The notes: a model not told the origin generated them from the sequence alone. A stretch of DNA of 13,647 nucleotides from CAZMRW01 sp964568805 (GCA_964568805.1 CAZMRW010000104.1:1-13647); one strand, 5' to 3'; numbered from the stretch's first letter, positions 1 to 8,606 are shown. Program-made: numbers and translations.

Positions 1-333
1 TTCATTAACTGTCTATCATCCTAAAATGGGGTGATAAAAATATCCGTATATCATGAAATAGGATTTGCCACATCCGACGCTAAGCGCAAATTCGTAGCAA
101 ATCGTGAGGCTGCTTGCTTAAGTCGAGCAGAAAATAAATCAATAGATTCGACTGGCAGCAAGAGGTCGAAGTCAGCCAGTCAATGTCGGATACAATTGGG
201 GCTAATTTTTGAAGCCGTGAGTTCAAATCCAAAGTTTTACAATGGATATTAACCTTTGCGCCTTCAAAGGACTTCAACTCCACCAAATCTGGACTAATCT
301 TAATAGAGTTTCCCTATCAAGAAGAGTCAAGCG
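1..333. other. Intergenic region upstream of the HerA-like gene, no gene seen
   Basis: No convincing gene is present. Frame 2 is open from the left edge to a TGA at 32-34 and could be the last ten codons of an upstream gene, which is too little to identify. Two small dyads are visible: GACTGGC (150-156) with GCCAGTC (175-181), separated by 18 nt, and CCTTTG (253-258) with CAAAGG (265-270) around a 6-nt loop. Neither is followed by a T-tract, so neither is a standard intrinsic terminator. TACAAT hexamers at 191-196 and 238-243 resemble -10 boxes, but I find no matching -35 box. The length of the gap argues against the HerA-like gene being co-transcribed with a close upstream partner. Confidence 0.6.
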
Positions 334-2001
334 ATGTTCGAACAGCAAACTCCCATTCATATCGGCTATTTATCCGAAGTCCGCGGCGACGGCATGGATG
401 CCCGCATCGCCGAAGAACATGCCAATGAACTGCCTATCATTAAAGTCGGCAACGAGGAAATACTGGCCGGGCATATCGGGTCCTATGTCGTGATCCGTCA
501 GGCCGATATCGGCGTGCTGGCGCTGGTCTTCAAGATGTGGGAGCGGGATCGTTTTAACGGCGACGGCGTGCGTCAGTCGGACCGGTTTATTTCGCTGATT
601 CCGGTCGGCGAAATTCAGGAAAACGGTCTGTTTGTTCGCGGCGTTCGCCATTATCCAACCCCCGGTGCCAAGGTCTATGCCGTGGGCCTGGAGGAAATTA
701 ACGCGATATTCTCAAAATTCAGGGATTACCAGTTTTTTATCGGCCAGTTGGCTTCCCATAAGGATTATCATTTAAGCCTGGACCCGCGCGCGCTCTTCGG
801 CCGGCATTTTGCGATCCTGGGTCAGTCGGGCTCCGGTAAATCGTGGACGGTGACCAGTCTCATTCAGAACACCATCCGGGCCATGCCGAAAAGCCATTTG
901 ATCATGCTGGATTTGCACGGCGAATACTGCTGGAAAGATCCCGACGGCAAGATACAGTCGGCCTTTCCCGAAGAAATGGTCAATTATATCGATGCGATGG
1001 AAATGGAAATGCCGTACTGGATGATGACCTACGCCGAACTGGTCGATCTGTTCATCGACCGGGAAGACAGAGGCGCCACCATGCAAATGTCGTTTATGCG
1101 GGAAGTGCTGCAGCAGCTCAAGCGCAAGGAAGGCAAACGGCTGGGTTTGGCGATGGTATCGATCGACACACCGATTTATTTCTCACTGGCCGAGTTGTAT
1201 ATGCAGTTCAAGGCCGCCAATGAAGAGAGAAAGGATTTCGGCAAGACCCAGGGGGCTTTGTTCGGCCAATTCGACGAGTTTTTGATCCGCATGCAAAGCC
1301 GCTTCAATGACGTTCGTTATGATTTCCTGTTGAAACCCAAGATTCGTAACAATTCCGAAAGCATGGCCGATTTGCTCAGGGAGTTTGTCGGCTTGGGACA
1401 CAAAAAAGCCAATATCACCGTGGTCGATCTCAGTTCGGTTCCCACCGACGTCAGGCCTGCCGTGTCAGCCCAGGTTGGCCGCCTGGCCTATGAATTCAAT
1501 TACTGGAATCCCCGGCGGCGCGATTTCCCGATTACCCTGATTTGCGAGGAAGCGCACGCCTATATTCCCCGCGAAAAAGGCGGCCAGTTTGAGGGAACCA
1601 AAAAGATGATGGAGCGGATTGCCAAGGAAGGGCGCAAATACGGCGTATCGATCGGCGTGGTCAGTCAGCGGCCGACCGAACTGTCCGAAACGATGCTGGC
1701 GCAATGCAGTTCGTTTATTTGCCTCCGCACTACCAACCCGGACGACCAGGCTTATATCAGAGGCCTGGTGCCGGAAGCCGAAGGCGATTTGACCGACATT
1801 CTGACGTCGCTCGGCAGAGGCGAGGCGCTCGTGTTGGGCGAGGCGGCGCCCCTGCCGACGCGCGTGCAAATCTACCGGCCCAATCCGGAGCCGAAAAGCA
1901 ATGACGTCGATTATTACACCAGCTGGCGGGAAGGTCCGGATAATCTTGACGTAGCCAATATTGTCGATTTATGGCGCACCCAGACCAGAAAGACTATTTG
2001 A
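334..2001 (+). CDS. HerA-like DNA translocase ATPase (DUF87)
   Basis: The 555-residue protein belongs to the HerA/FtsK branch of ASCE ATPases. These form hexameric rings that translocate double-stranded DNA and usually work with a nuclease such as NurA, or in bacterial defence operons with SIR2 or DUF4297 proteins. Residues about 8-110 fit a HAS-barrel. Walker A is GQSGSGKS at 163-170, the strand MLDLHGEY follows at 191-198, Walker B is TLICEEAHAYIP at 401-412 with E405/E406, and the RIAKEGRKYG and SQRP motifs at 428-437 and 444-447 match the arginine-finger and sensor region. All key residues are present, so it should be active; no signal peptide or membrane segment is seen, so it should be cytoplasmic. 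The ATG at 334 has a weak purine-rich GAAGAG at 321-326. It stands alone, with 333 nt without a gene before it and 416 nt after it, so its partner and role (repair or defence) are unknown. Confidence 0.9.
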   Translation: MFEQQTPIHIGYLSEVRGDGMDARIAEEHANELPIIKVGNEEILAGHIGSYVVIRQADIGVLALVFKMWERDRFNGDGVRQSDRFISLIPVGEIQENGLFVRGVRHYPTPGAKVYAVGLEEINAIFSKFRDYQFFIGQLASHKDYHLSLDPRALFGRHFAILGQSGSGKSWTVTSLIQNTIRAMPKSHLIMLDLHGEYCWKDPDGKIQSAFPEEMVNYIDAMEMEMPYWMMTYAELVDLFIDREDRGATMQMSFMREVLQQLKRKEGKRLGLAMVSIDTPIYFSLAELYMQFKAANEERKDFGKTQGALFGQFDEFLIRMQSRFNDVRYDFLLKPKIRNNSESMADLLREFVGLGHKKANITVVDLSSVPTDVRPAVSAQVGRLAYEFNYWNPRRRDFPITLICEEAHAYIPREKGGQFEGTKKMMERIAKEGRKYGVSIGVVSQRPTELSETMLAQCSSFICLRTTNPDDQAYIRGLVPEAEGDLTDILTSLGRGEALVLGEAAPLPTRVQIYRPNPEPKSNDVDYYTSWREGPDNLDVANIVDLWRTQTRKTI

Positions 2002-2208
2002 TCGGGCAAGTTGAAAAATAAATAATTGCAGCAAATATTTAATAGGTAGGATGGCGCATTTGTCATCGGAAAATTCGCGTTTACGCTCCCGCTTTTGTAG
2101 AAAAGATGATTGCTCATTGCGCGTGCAATTTAAGCAGTATGTTTGTGCTATGGATTTTGCATGGAAAATCGGGAAGGGAATAGATTTAATGCTAACGTTA
2201 AAAATAAG

Positions 2209-2236
2209 TTGACTTCGGCTTAACCTCTACTAAACT
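2209..2236 (+). promoter_or_regulatory. Candidate sigma-70 promoter for the secreted-protein/toxin cluster
   Basis: TTGACT at 2209-2214 matches the -35 consensus at five of six positions. After a 16-nt spacer, TAAACT at 2231-2236 matches the -10 consensus at four of six. Transcription from here would leave a leader of roughly 175 nt before the ATG at 2418. The second box is weak, the spacer is slightly short and AT-rich DNA gives chance matches, so this is only the best candidate in the gap. Confidence 0.3.
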
Positions 2237-2404
2237 TGAAATCGGTTAGTTTTCTGTAATTTGTACAAATTGCGAAGATCTTCAATTCTCAAGTTAAATC
2301 AAAATGGACCGGTTTAAGGCATCCGAGGGCTAAAAAGCAACGGATTGTATTCTAGTTTATTGCTAGTCGCCTCAGCTTACAAGTTAAGACGACTCATTCA
2401 TTAC

Positions 2405-2408
2405 GGAG
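2405..2408 (+). promoter_or_regulatory. Ribosome binding site for the giant secreted protein
   Basis: GGAG at 2405-2408 is 9 nt before the ATG at 2418. It fixes this start, which also places a hydrophobic signal peptide at the N-terminus. Confidence 0.65.
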
Positions 2409-2417
2409 CAGGGATTA

Positions 2418-5400
2418 ATGAGGGAGCTACAATATCAAAACCGGAGTGACGGACAATTTTTAGGCATACTCATCACAACGATTTATATCCTTCTTTCATC
2501 CACCTCGTCTTTTGCTTCGTCGACGACGGCTTTTCAATGGGTTGCTTCAAAGAATAATCCAGATGGCAGTTATGCGTTAGCCGACGATATCGCCACGCCT
2601 TTCCAGGCAACTTCAGAGGTTTTGCAAGCATTTAAACTGCAAAATCAAAGCGCCCAAATAAATTCCGCCGCGGCTCTGGACTTTATCAATGCCGAAACGC
2701 CGCATAGCACCGAAACCTTGTCCCGAAAAATTATAGCTAACTTCGAAGTCGGCAGTGGTGTTTCTATTTTACTTGATGAATTGAAAGCAGTGGCCTGGGC
2801 CGATGGCGGCTTTGGTGAGTTTGCCGGATTTCAACCAACCGCTTTGGATACAGCATTCGCGCTGAATGCATTGCAGGCGGCGGGATCAGGCGGGTCCGAA
2901 GTGGCCTTAAGGGCCTTGTCGTATCTCATCAGTTTGCAAACAGCAAACGGCGGATGGAGTGATGGCGGCAATAATGCCGTTACCGTATACACGACAGCGT
3001 TAGCTGCCAGGGCGTTAATACCATACATCAATCAATACAGCCAAGCTGCTACAGCAGTGACCGCCGCCGGACGTTTTTTACTATCGCAACAAGACGGTAC
3101 TGGCCTGTGGGCTTCCGATTTTGAAAGTGCCCTGGCGTTATTGGCCTTGGCTCAAAGCGTTCCCGGCCGTTCCAGCATCGCCGCCAGCGTAAGCGCCTTT
3201 AATGCCAGACAGCAAGCCGACGGCAGTTGGAACGGCGATGTCTATATCACGGCGCTGGCGTTACAGCTTTTAGCCGTTCTGGAAAATCCTGTCGCCAATC
3301 CAGGTTTCAGCGCCTTGCAAGGGCGCGTCATCGATGGCGGTACCGGTAATGCGCTATCAGGGGTTACTGTTTCGATTGAAGGGTCGACGGTGAACCAAAC
3401 GCTCAGCGACTTCGACGGCAACTTTAAGTTTACTTCAATTCCGCCGGGCCAGTATGCAATTACCGTCAATCTTTCGGGATATGGCGCACTGCATACCACT
3501 ACCGATTTAGCCGCGAGCAGGCTTACGGATTTAGGCACGTTAAGCTTGCTGACCCTGACCGGCAATCCGCAAACGGCAACCATTATGGGAACGGTCACCG
3601 ATGCCGATAGCGGTCAGGCTTTATCCGGGGTTTCTATTGCATCGGATATGCAAAGCACGCTGACAGCAGCCAACGGCGGCTATCAATTGAATAAAGTTCC
3701 TCCGGGCACGGTTACTGTTAATGCTGACGCCCCAGGCTATATCGGCGCATCGGCGCAAACTCAACTGGATGCGGGTGATGTCTTTATTTTTTCTCCGCGA
3801 TTGATGCCGGGACAGAGCGATACCAGCGATACTTATTTATATGGCGCAATCAAGGATGCCGATACCGGCTTGCCGCTGGTCGGCGTTGTCGTCAATATCA
3901 ACGGTGTTCCGGTTGGAGCAACTGACACTGCGGGTACATATCGTATCGAACCACTGATCGAGGGCTTAATCGGTGTTACTGTGAGTTTTGCAGGATACGA
4001 TACAGTCGACGCTACTTTAAAAATTCTCCCGAATAGCCGCTACAAATTTTCGCCCCTGCTTTATCGTAGCGGCGCCACACCGTTCGGTGTTAATACCGCC
4101 GGCATCAGTGGCATCGTCATGGATGCCGCATCCAACCAGCCACTGTCAGGCGTGTCGTTTAAGGCGCATCACGATAATGGCGTCGAAATATTTACCACCG
4201 GCAGTGCGGGCGAGTTTGCCGTCACGGGCATCACCGACGCCGAAGTCATTCTCGAATTTACACATACAGGCTATCAGTCAGTCGCACTAACGTTTCCAAT
4301 TCAGCCTTTGGAAAGCGTTGATATCGGTCAGATTCGGCTTAGATCTAACGCCGTCAGGTCATTATTGCCCGATCTGACCGTTATATCACTGACCAAACAA
4401 AACCTCAGCACCAAGCCCCAAAGTCTGAAAATGAACGGTACCCTCCAGGCAACGATTAAAAACCAGGGCACAGTGGCAAGCTCATCGCCCGTGCAAATTC
4501 TTGCTTATTACGATGGCGACAACAATAACACTTTCAATTCCGTTATTGACACTGTTTTGGGTACGGCACAGTTGACAGCACCTATGTCGGTTGATAGTAG
4601 CGAGACTGTCGATATCACAATAGACGGAACGATGGCGTTCCGCGATGCGCCGGTTAAAATCTGGGTAGACAGTTTGCGGAACGTCGCCGAAAGTGATGAA
4701 GACAATAACCAGATATCGACCTCATCCTCATGTCATGGCCAACCGTTGCCGATAGGTACGCTGGAGCCGGTGCTGAAGTGGCATTGGAGTGGGTCGAGTT
4801 ATCAACCCTCCTACAATCAGGTCATGAGTACGCCGGTCGTTGCACAATTAAATGACGACAATGGCGATACTAAAATAAATAACGATGATATTCCCGATAT
4901 TGTTTTCAATAATTACTACGATCTCAGATACGGCAACATTGGATTATTAAGGGCCGTAAGCGGCAAGGATGGTAAAGAAATATGGCAAATGCCCTCCACG
5001 CCGCGCTGGGTAACGCCTCTGGCGGGACCGGCGGTAGGTGATATCGATAATGACGGTTTAGTTGAAATCGTTATTGGTGGAACGAATAACTCCGGGTTGA
5101 TAGCATATGAAAACGACGGGAGGCTGAAATGGTCCGTATCTGCTTCAGGTGCTGGGTATGTACAACCCGCTTTGGCTGATTTGGATCATGACGGAAAGGT
5201 CGAAATCATCTATGGCGCGAATGTATTCAATGCCAATGGTAGTATTCGCTGGAAAGCTTCAAGATCAGATTTAATACCGATTGTTGCCGATTTGGACTCG
5301 GACGGCTATCTGGATGTTTTTATCGGGGGGAATGCTTACAATCATAATGGTGAAATTAAGTGGAGTTACGGACTCGGGGGATTTGGCGGTGCTATCGGCA

Positions 5401-8400
5401 ACTTTGATGGCGATAGCTACCCGGAAATTGTTTATCAGAGCGGAAACTCCACTGTAACGTTATTGGAGCATAACGGCATCAAAAAATGGGGGCCTGTGGC
5501 AGTGCCCGGCGGGGGCGGGGGGCCGTTAACCGTTGCCGATTTCGATGGCGACGGCGAGCCTGAGATAGGAATGGCTGGCGCGAGCAATTACGTAGTTTTT
5601 GAAACCGACGGCAGTATTAAATGGCAAAGTTCTACGCAAGATTTTAGCTCAAAGGTAACAGGATCGTCATTATTCGATTTCGAAGGTGACGGCAAGGTCG
5701 AAGTAGTTTATGGAGATGAAGTCAAATTTCGCATTTATGATGGGGCCACGGGAAAAGTGCTGTTTGAAATTCCTAATTCGTCCCGCACAACTTTGGAAAA
5801 TCCGATAATAGCTGATATAGATAACGATAATCATGCTGAAATAATTGTCGTTGCAAATAATGATGTTTTTCCCGGCATTAACGGCGTTCGCGTCTTCGAG
5901 AATCGCAACGATAACTGGATGCCGACGCGTTCCATCTGGAATCAGCATGCCTATCATATCGATAACGTCAATGACGACGGCACAATACCACAGCATGAGT
6001 CGTCGTCCTGGCTGAGCCATAATACCTACCGGCTAAACACCTTTCCCGATCGAAATGCATTGGATCAAACGGATTTAACTCTCGGGCGCCTGCTGCTGAT
6101 CGACAATGGCTTCAGCCAAAAACCAAGCCTGAGCATCCGCATCGGCAACGCGGGCCTCGCGGCGCTGGACCACAATATTACGGTTGCTTTCTACCAAGGC
6201 GCGCCCGGCGCGGGCGGAGTCTTGCTGGGCAAGCTAACGCTTGATGCGCTTGCAATCGGCGATTATAAGGATATCAGCTTGGCCAATGTAACGTTGGCCG
6301 GTGGCAACGACCTCTATGCCGTTGCTGATGCGGATTTGCGTGTGACCGAGTGCGATGAAGCCAATAATCAGGTCTCAATCCCGGTAACTTCCGCCGTGGC
6401 CTTGGGCAAAATTGAGACCGCCCTGGATGCCGCCGAATACGGCCCGCACAGCCCTGCGCAACTTAGCGCCGTTATTGAGAATACCGGCGCATTGCAGGCA
6501 AGCTACAGCGCCCAATTGCGCATCGAAGATGCCGAGGGCAATCCGGTTACCGCATTTGCGCCTGTCGCTATTGCCGATCTGGCCGGTGGTGCTTCGACTT
6601 CGTTGCAACAAGACTGGAACACCGAACTTTTTCTCAGCGGAGGCTACCGGCTGCATGGGCTCCTCTTTGATTCCGGTGGAAATTTGATGCATGAGCATAG
6701 CGTTCCATTCACTATCGTCAATGAGCAAATTCCAGTATTGAATGCAACGATCTTTACCGATAAACCGATTTACGCCTCTTTCGATCAGGTGCAACTGACC
6801 GGCAGACTGATAAATACAAGTCAAAATACCCTTATGCCGGCGACGATGGTTGACATTACCATTTATGCGCCTGACGAAAGGGTCCTATTCACTAACTCTG
6901 TCAGCCAAGGCGAATTGACACCCGCTGCGCTTCGTGACGTTTCATTCACCTACAATTTAATCGATGCGCTGAGTGGAAATTATCGAGTCGAGTTGCGGTT
7001 TAAAGATGCTGCCAGCGAACAACTTATCGCCAACCGGTCCACCTCGTTTGCAGTCGAGCGTCAACTTGTCCAGGCATTGAATGGAACGGTCGCTGCCGCA
7101 CCGGTCAGCCTGTATCAAGGCGATCCCATGTATTGCACGGAAACAGTATCTTATCTGTCATCGACATCCGCGAATAGCGTCAATCTAACCAGTCAGTTGT
7201 TAAATATGGACACCGGAGAGGTGATTAAGGAATCAACGCGAACGATCGGTATGAGCAACAGCCAACCGCTGACCGATGTTCGTTCGATCGACACCGATAT
7301 TCTTAAAGACGGCGCCTATGCCTGCATTCTCATAGGCGAGATCGACGGAATCTCCCGTAGATTAGATTTTGCCGGGTTTGATGTCAAAGCACCTCCGATT
7401 CACATCGATAGCCAATTGCGAGCGGGCAAACATGGCCGCATCCTGGTCTTGCTGGACGCTGGCAATAGCAATGTTTCTCATGGTTCAAACCAAAATCCGT
7501 CTCCGGAAATGCAGCGCGCTTATCTTGAAAAACTGCTGTACGATGCCGGCTGGTCTTATACGATTGTCACCGATGTAGCCGGTTTCGCCAAGCAACTTCA
7601 TACCGGCGGGTATGCCGTCTATATGCTGCTATCGGCACAAGTCAAACTCGGTGAGTATTTACAAAAAGAACTGCGAGAAGCCGTTTATCGCGGTGAAGGC
7701 CTGATCGAAGCCGGCAGTCACGATCAACGGCAAGACCTCATCGATGACATCCTTGGCATTAAATTCCTGGGTAAACAGCCGGCTATGAGCGGCATAACGG
7801 TATCGAATAGCAATGCCCACAATCCAGGCAGCGCAGTGTTTAGGCTGACCGACAACAACGCACTGAAAGCGGACAATCTCGATGCGGATATCCTTGGCTC
7901 ATTCACCAATACCGATGAACCGGCCATGACGACCAGACAGTACGGTGCCGGTCGGGCCGATTACTTCGGTTTCGACTTGCTCGCCGAAGCATCCATACCG
8001 GGCGCCGACCCGTTCTATGGCGAATTGCTAATGGACGCCCTGGAGCATGTTCATCCTGACGCTATAGTCCCTCTTGCAGGGGGCGTTTATCCGTTACAGT
8101 TGCTTCTCTCCAATGAAGGCATCGCCACGACAGGACAGATTGTCATTACTTTGCCTGCAGGCGTTGACATGATCGATAATGGAGCGGCTATTATGACGGA
8201 TAAAACCCTGATTTGGCCTTTTGATCTTCTACCCGCACAAACACTAGCGTTCGACAGTTGGCTTAGCCTGCCAATAACGCCTATACAAATCACCGCCTTT
8301 ATCCAAAGCGGCGTCAGTCCCGATTTTAAAGACCACACCACAGCCACGTTGGAAATCATTCCGCTGCAAACGCCGGCGCTTGCGGAAATCCTTATCGACG

Positions 8401-8606
8401 TGCAGGCGCTAGACCCCAATGTCTACAAACACGTCTTTAAATACCTGCAATGGGCGATCCGGGATCAACAGAGCGGCAACATCAGCAACGCCCTGACTTC
8501 GTTAATCCGGGCCAGTGACGCCCTGATCGACATTGGCTCCGGAGCTGATGCTGCAGTACGTAAGAACATAGCTGAAGCCATACGTATTTTGGCGCAAAAG
8601 TTATGA
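2418..8606 (+). CDS. Giant secreted modular surface protein (toroid, CarboxypepD_reg-like, CARDB, FG-GAP/VCBS, GATase1-like)
   Basis: This 2062-residue protein is probably exported by Sec: residues about 14-34 are hydrophobic and end in SFAS. Domains in order: alpha/alpha-toroid repeats at about 40-290 with GSY/GGF/GGW/GSW motifs near 50, 130, 178 and 270, as in prenyltransferase and terpene-cyclase-like folds; four carboxypeptidase-regulatory-like sandwiches at 299-641; CARDB at about 650-768; an FG-GAP/VCBS propeller at about 800-1160; the linker NWMPTRSIWNQHAYH at 1166-1180; a second CARDB at about 1218-1322; beta-rich domains at about 1330-1660; a GATase1/ThuA-like Rossmann domain at about 1670-1880; a DUF11-like domain at about 1885-1984; and a helical tail. 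Only four cysteines occur (772, 1312, 1573, 1636), as expected for an extracellular protein. No lipobox, CGEQ thioester motif, LPXTG or outer-membrane barrel is seen. The 114-nt gap to the next gene has no evident terminator, so the two may be co-transcribed. I infer an adhesin or carrier role; no enzymatic activity can be supported. Confidence 0.85.
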   Translation: MRELQYQNRSDGQFLGILITTIYILLSSTSSFASSTTAFQWVASKNNPDGSYALADDIATPFQATSEVLQAFKLQNQSAQINSAAALDFINAETPHSTETLSRKIIANFEVGSGVSILLDELKAVAWADGGFGEFAGFQPTALDTAFALNALQAAGSGGSEVALRALSYLISLQTANGGWSDGGNNAVTVYTTALAARALIPYINQYSQAATAVTAAGRFLLSQQDGTGLWASDFESALALLALAQSVPGRSSIAASVSAFNARQQADGSWNGDVYITALALQLLAVLENPVANPGFSALQGRVIDGGTGNALSGVTVSIEGSTVNQTLSDFDGNFKFTSIPPGQYAITVNLSGYGALHTTTDLAASRLTDLGTLSLLTLTGNPQTATIMGTVTDADSGQALSGVSIASDMQSTLTAANGGYQLNKVPPGTVTVNADAPGYIGASAQTQLDAGDVFIFSPRLMPGQSDTSDTYLYGAIKDADTGLPLVGVVVNINGVPVGATDTAGTYRIEPLIEGLIGVTVSFAGYDTVDATLKILPNSRYKFSPLLYRSGATPFGVNTAGISGIVMDAASNQPLSGVSFKAHHDNGVEIFTTGSAGEFAVTGITDAEVILEFTHTGYQSVALTFPIQPLESVDIGQIRLRSNAVRSLLPDLTVISLTKQNLSTKPQSLKMNGTLQATIKNQGTVASSSPVQILAYYDGDNNNTFNSVIDTVLGTAQLTAPMSVDSSETVDITIDGTMAFRDAPVKIWVDSLRNVAESDEDNNQISTSSSCHGQPLPIGTLEPVLKWHWSGSSYQPSYNQVMSTPVVAQLNDDNGDTKINNDDIPDIVFNNYYDLRYGNIGLLRAVSGKDGKEIWQMPSTPRWVTPLAGPAVGDIDNDGLVEIVIGGTNNSGLIAYENDGRLKWSVSASGAGYVQPALADLDHDGKVEIIYGANVFNANGSIRWKASRSDLIPIVADLDSDGYLDVFIGGNAYNHNGEIKWSYGLGGFGGAIGNFDGDSYPEIVYQSGNSTVTLLEHNGIKKWGPVAVPGGGGGPLTVADFDGDGEPEIGMAGASNYVVFETDGSIKWQSSTQDFSSKVTGSSLFDFEGDGKVEVVYGDEVKFRIYDGATGKVLFEIPNSSRTTLENPIIADIDNDNHAEIIVVANNDVFPGINGVRVFENRNDNWMPTRSIWNQHAYHIDNVNDDGTIPQHESSSWLSHNTYRLNTFPDRNALDQTDLTLGRLLLIDNGFSQKPSLSIRIGNAGLAALDHNITVAFYQGAPGAGGVLLGKLTLDALAIGDYKDISLANVTLAGGNDLYAVADADLRVTECDEANNQVSIPVTSAVALGKIETALDAAEYGPHSPAQLSAVIENTGALQASYSAQLRIEDAEGNPVTAFAPVAIADLAGGASTSLQQDWNTELFLSGGYRLHGLLFDSGGNLMHEHSVPFTIVNEQIPVLNATIFTDKPIYASFDQVQLTGRLINTSQNTLMPATMVDITIYAPDERVLFTNSVSQGELTPAALRDVSFTYNLIDALSGNYRVELRFKDAASEQLIANRSTSFAVERQLVQALNGTVAAAPVSLYQGDPMYCTETVSYLSSTSANSVNLTSQLLNMDTGEVIKESTRTIGMSNSQPLTDVRSIDTDILKDGAYACILIGEIDGISRRLDFAGFDVKAPPIHIDSQLRAGKHGRILVLLDAGNSNVSHGSNQNPSPEMQRAYLEKLLYDAGWSYTIVTDVAGFAKQLHTGGYAVYMLLSAQVKLGEYLQKELREAVYRGEGLIEAGSHDQRQDLIDDILGIKFLGKQPAMSGITVSNSNAHNPGSAVFRLTDNNALKADNLDADILGSFTNTDEPAMTTRQYGAGRADYFGFDLLAEASIPGADPFYGELLMDALEHVHPDAIVPLAGGVYPLQLLLSNEGIATTGQIVITLPAGVDMIDNGAAIMTDKTLIWPFDLLPAQTLAFDSWLSLPITPIQITAFIQSGVSPDFKDHTTATLEIIPLQTPALAEILIDVQALDPNVYKHVFKYLQWAIRDQQSGNISNALTSLIRASDALIDIGSGADAAVRKNIAEAIRILAQKL
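3312..4340 (+). repeat. Four tandem carboxypeptidase-regulatory-like domains
   Basis: Within the 2062-residue protein, residues 299-379, 388-462, 474-548 and 563-641 share the same pattern: a G-x-V/I-x-D strand, then P/A-L-S/V-G-V, then a GGY/GEF/GNF-type turn, then a G-Y. The leading glycines are G302, G391, G476 and G565, a period of 89, 85 and 89 residues. This is the transthyretin-like beta sandwich common in secreted bacterial proteins, where it usually acts as a spacer or carbohydrate- or protein-binding unit. Confidence 0.8.
4815..5912 (+). repeat. Seven FG-GAP/VCBS-type calcium-loop repeats (beta-propeller)
   Basis: Calcium-loop motifs of the DxDxDG type start at residues 875 (DIDNDG), 921 (DLDHDG), 958 (DLDSDG), 995 (NFDGDS), 1041 (DFDGDG), 1087 (DFEGDG) and 1133 (DIDNDN). 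Each is followed by a hydrophobic strand of the VEIVIGG kind. Spacings are 46, 37, 37, 46, 46 and 46 residues. A degenerate first blade lies at about 811-830. This matches a seven-bladed integrin-alpha-like propeller that binds calcium. The fourth, sixth and seventh loops have lost one ligand position. Confidence 0.85.

Larger units (their letters stand above)
2002..2417. other. AT-rich intergenic region and long leader of the giant secreted protein gene
   Basis: No gene is seen in these 416 bases. No strong terminator follows the HerA-like gene; the best dyad is ATTGC (2116-2120) with GCAAT (2125-2129), with no T-tract. A candidate promoter lies at 2209-2236. A perfect 10-bp palindrome GAAGATCTTC at 2274-2283 lies about 38 nt after the -10 box and is flanked by AATT on both sides. 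Near the gene, AGTCG (2365-2369) can pair with CGACT (2390-2394), enclosing a CTTA/TAAG inner stem. I compared the leader by eye with cyclic-di-GMP (GEMM), cobalamin and TPP riboswitch signatures and found no match. Confidence 0.5.

Noticed and set aside
31..252. 73-codon plus-strand open frame near the left edge.
   Set aside because: It starts with GTG, lacks a good ribosome binding site, and has no recognisable domain or hydrophobic pattern. Not supported as a gene.
208..285. tRNA or tmRNA remnant: GAGTTCAAATCC at about 219-230 and CTCCACCA at 278-285 look like a T-loop and a tmRNA 3' end.
   Set aside because: The bases flanking the T-loop-like sequence do not pair into a T-stem, there is no acceptor or anticodon stem, and the two pieces are too far apart. 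Treated as chance.
1465..1869. Minus-strand open frame of 134 codons inside the HerA-like gene.
   Set aside because: It lies fully antisense to a conserved ATPase including Walker B. The product looks like a codon-bias shadow rich in Arg, Gln and His, with no recognisable domain.
2116..2129. Intrinsic terminator after the HerA-like gene at the ATTGC/GCAAT dyad.
   Set aside because: The stem is only 5 bp and AT-rich, with no T-tract after it, and it is over 100 nt from the stop codon.
5511..5522. G5-C-G6 run as a phase-variable or G-quadruplex site.
   Set aside because: It encodes a glycine run (1031-1035) in a propeller blade loop. The homopolymers are short and interrupted, and only two long G-tracts are present.
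6375..6824. Minus-strand open frame of 149 codons inside the giant secreted protein gene.
   Set aside because: It is antisense to a continuous modular coding region, has no ribosome binding site or domain that I can see, and is explained by composition.
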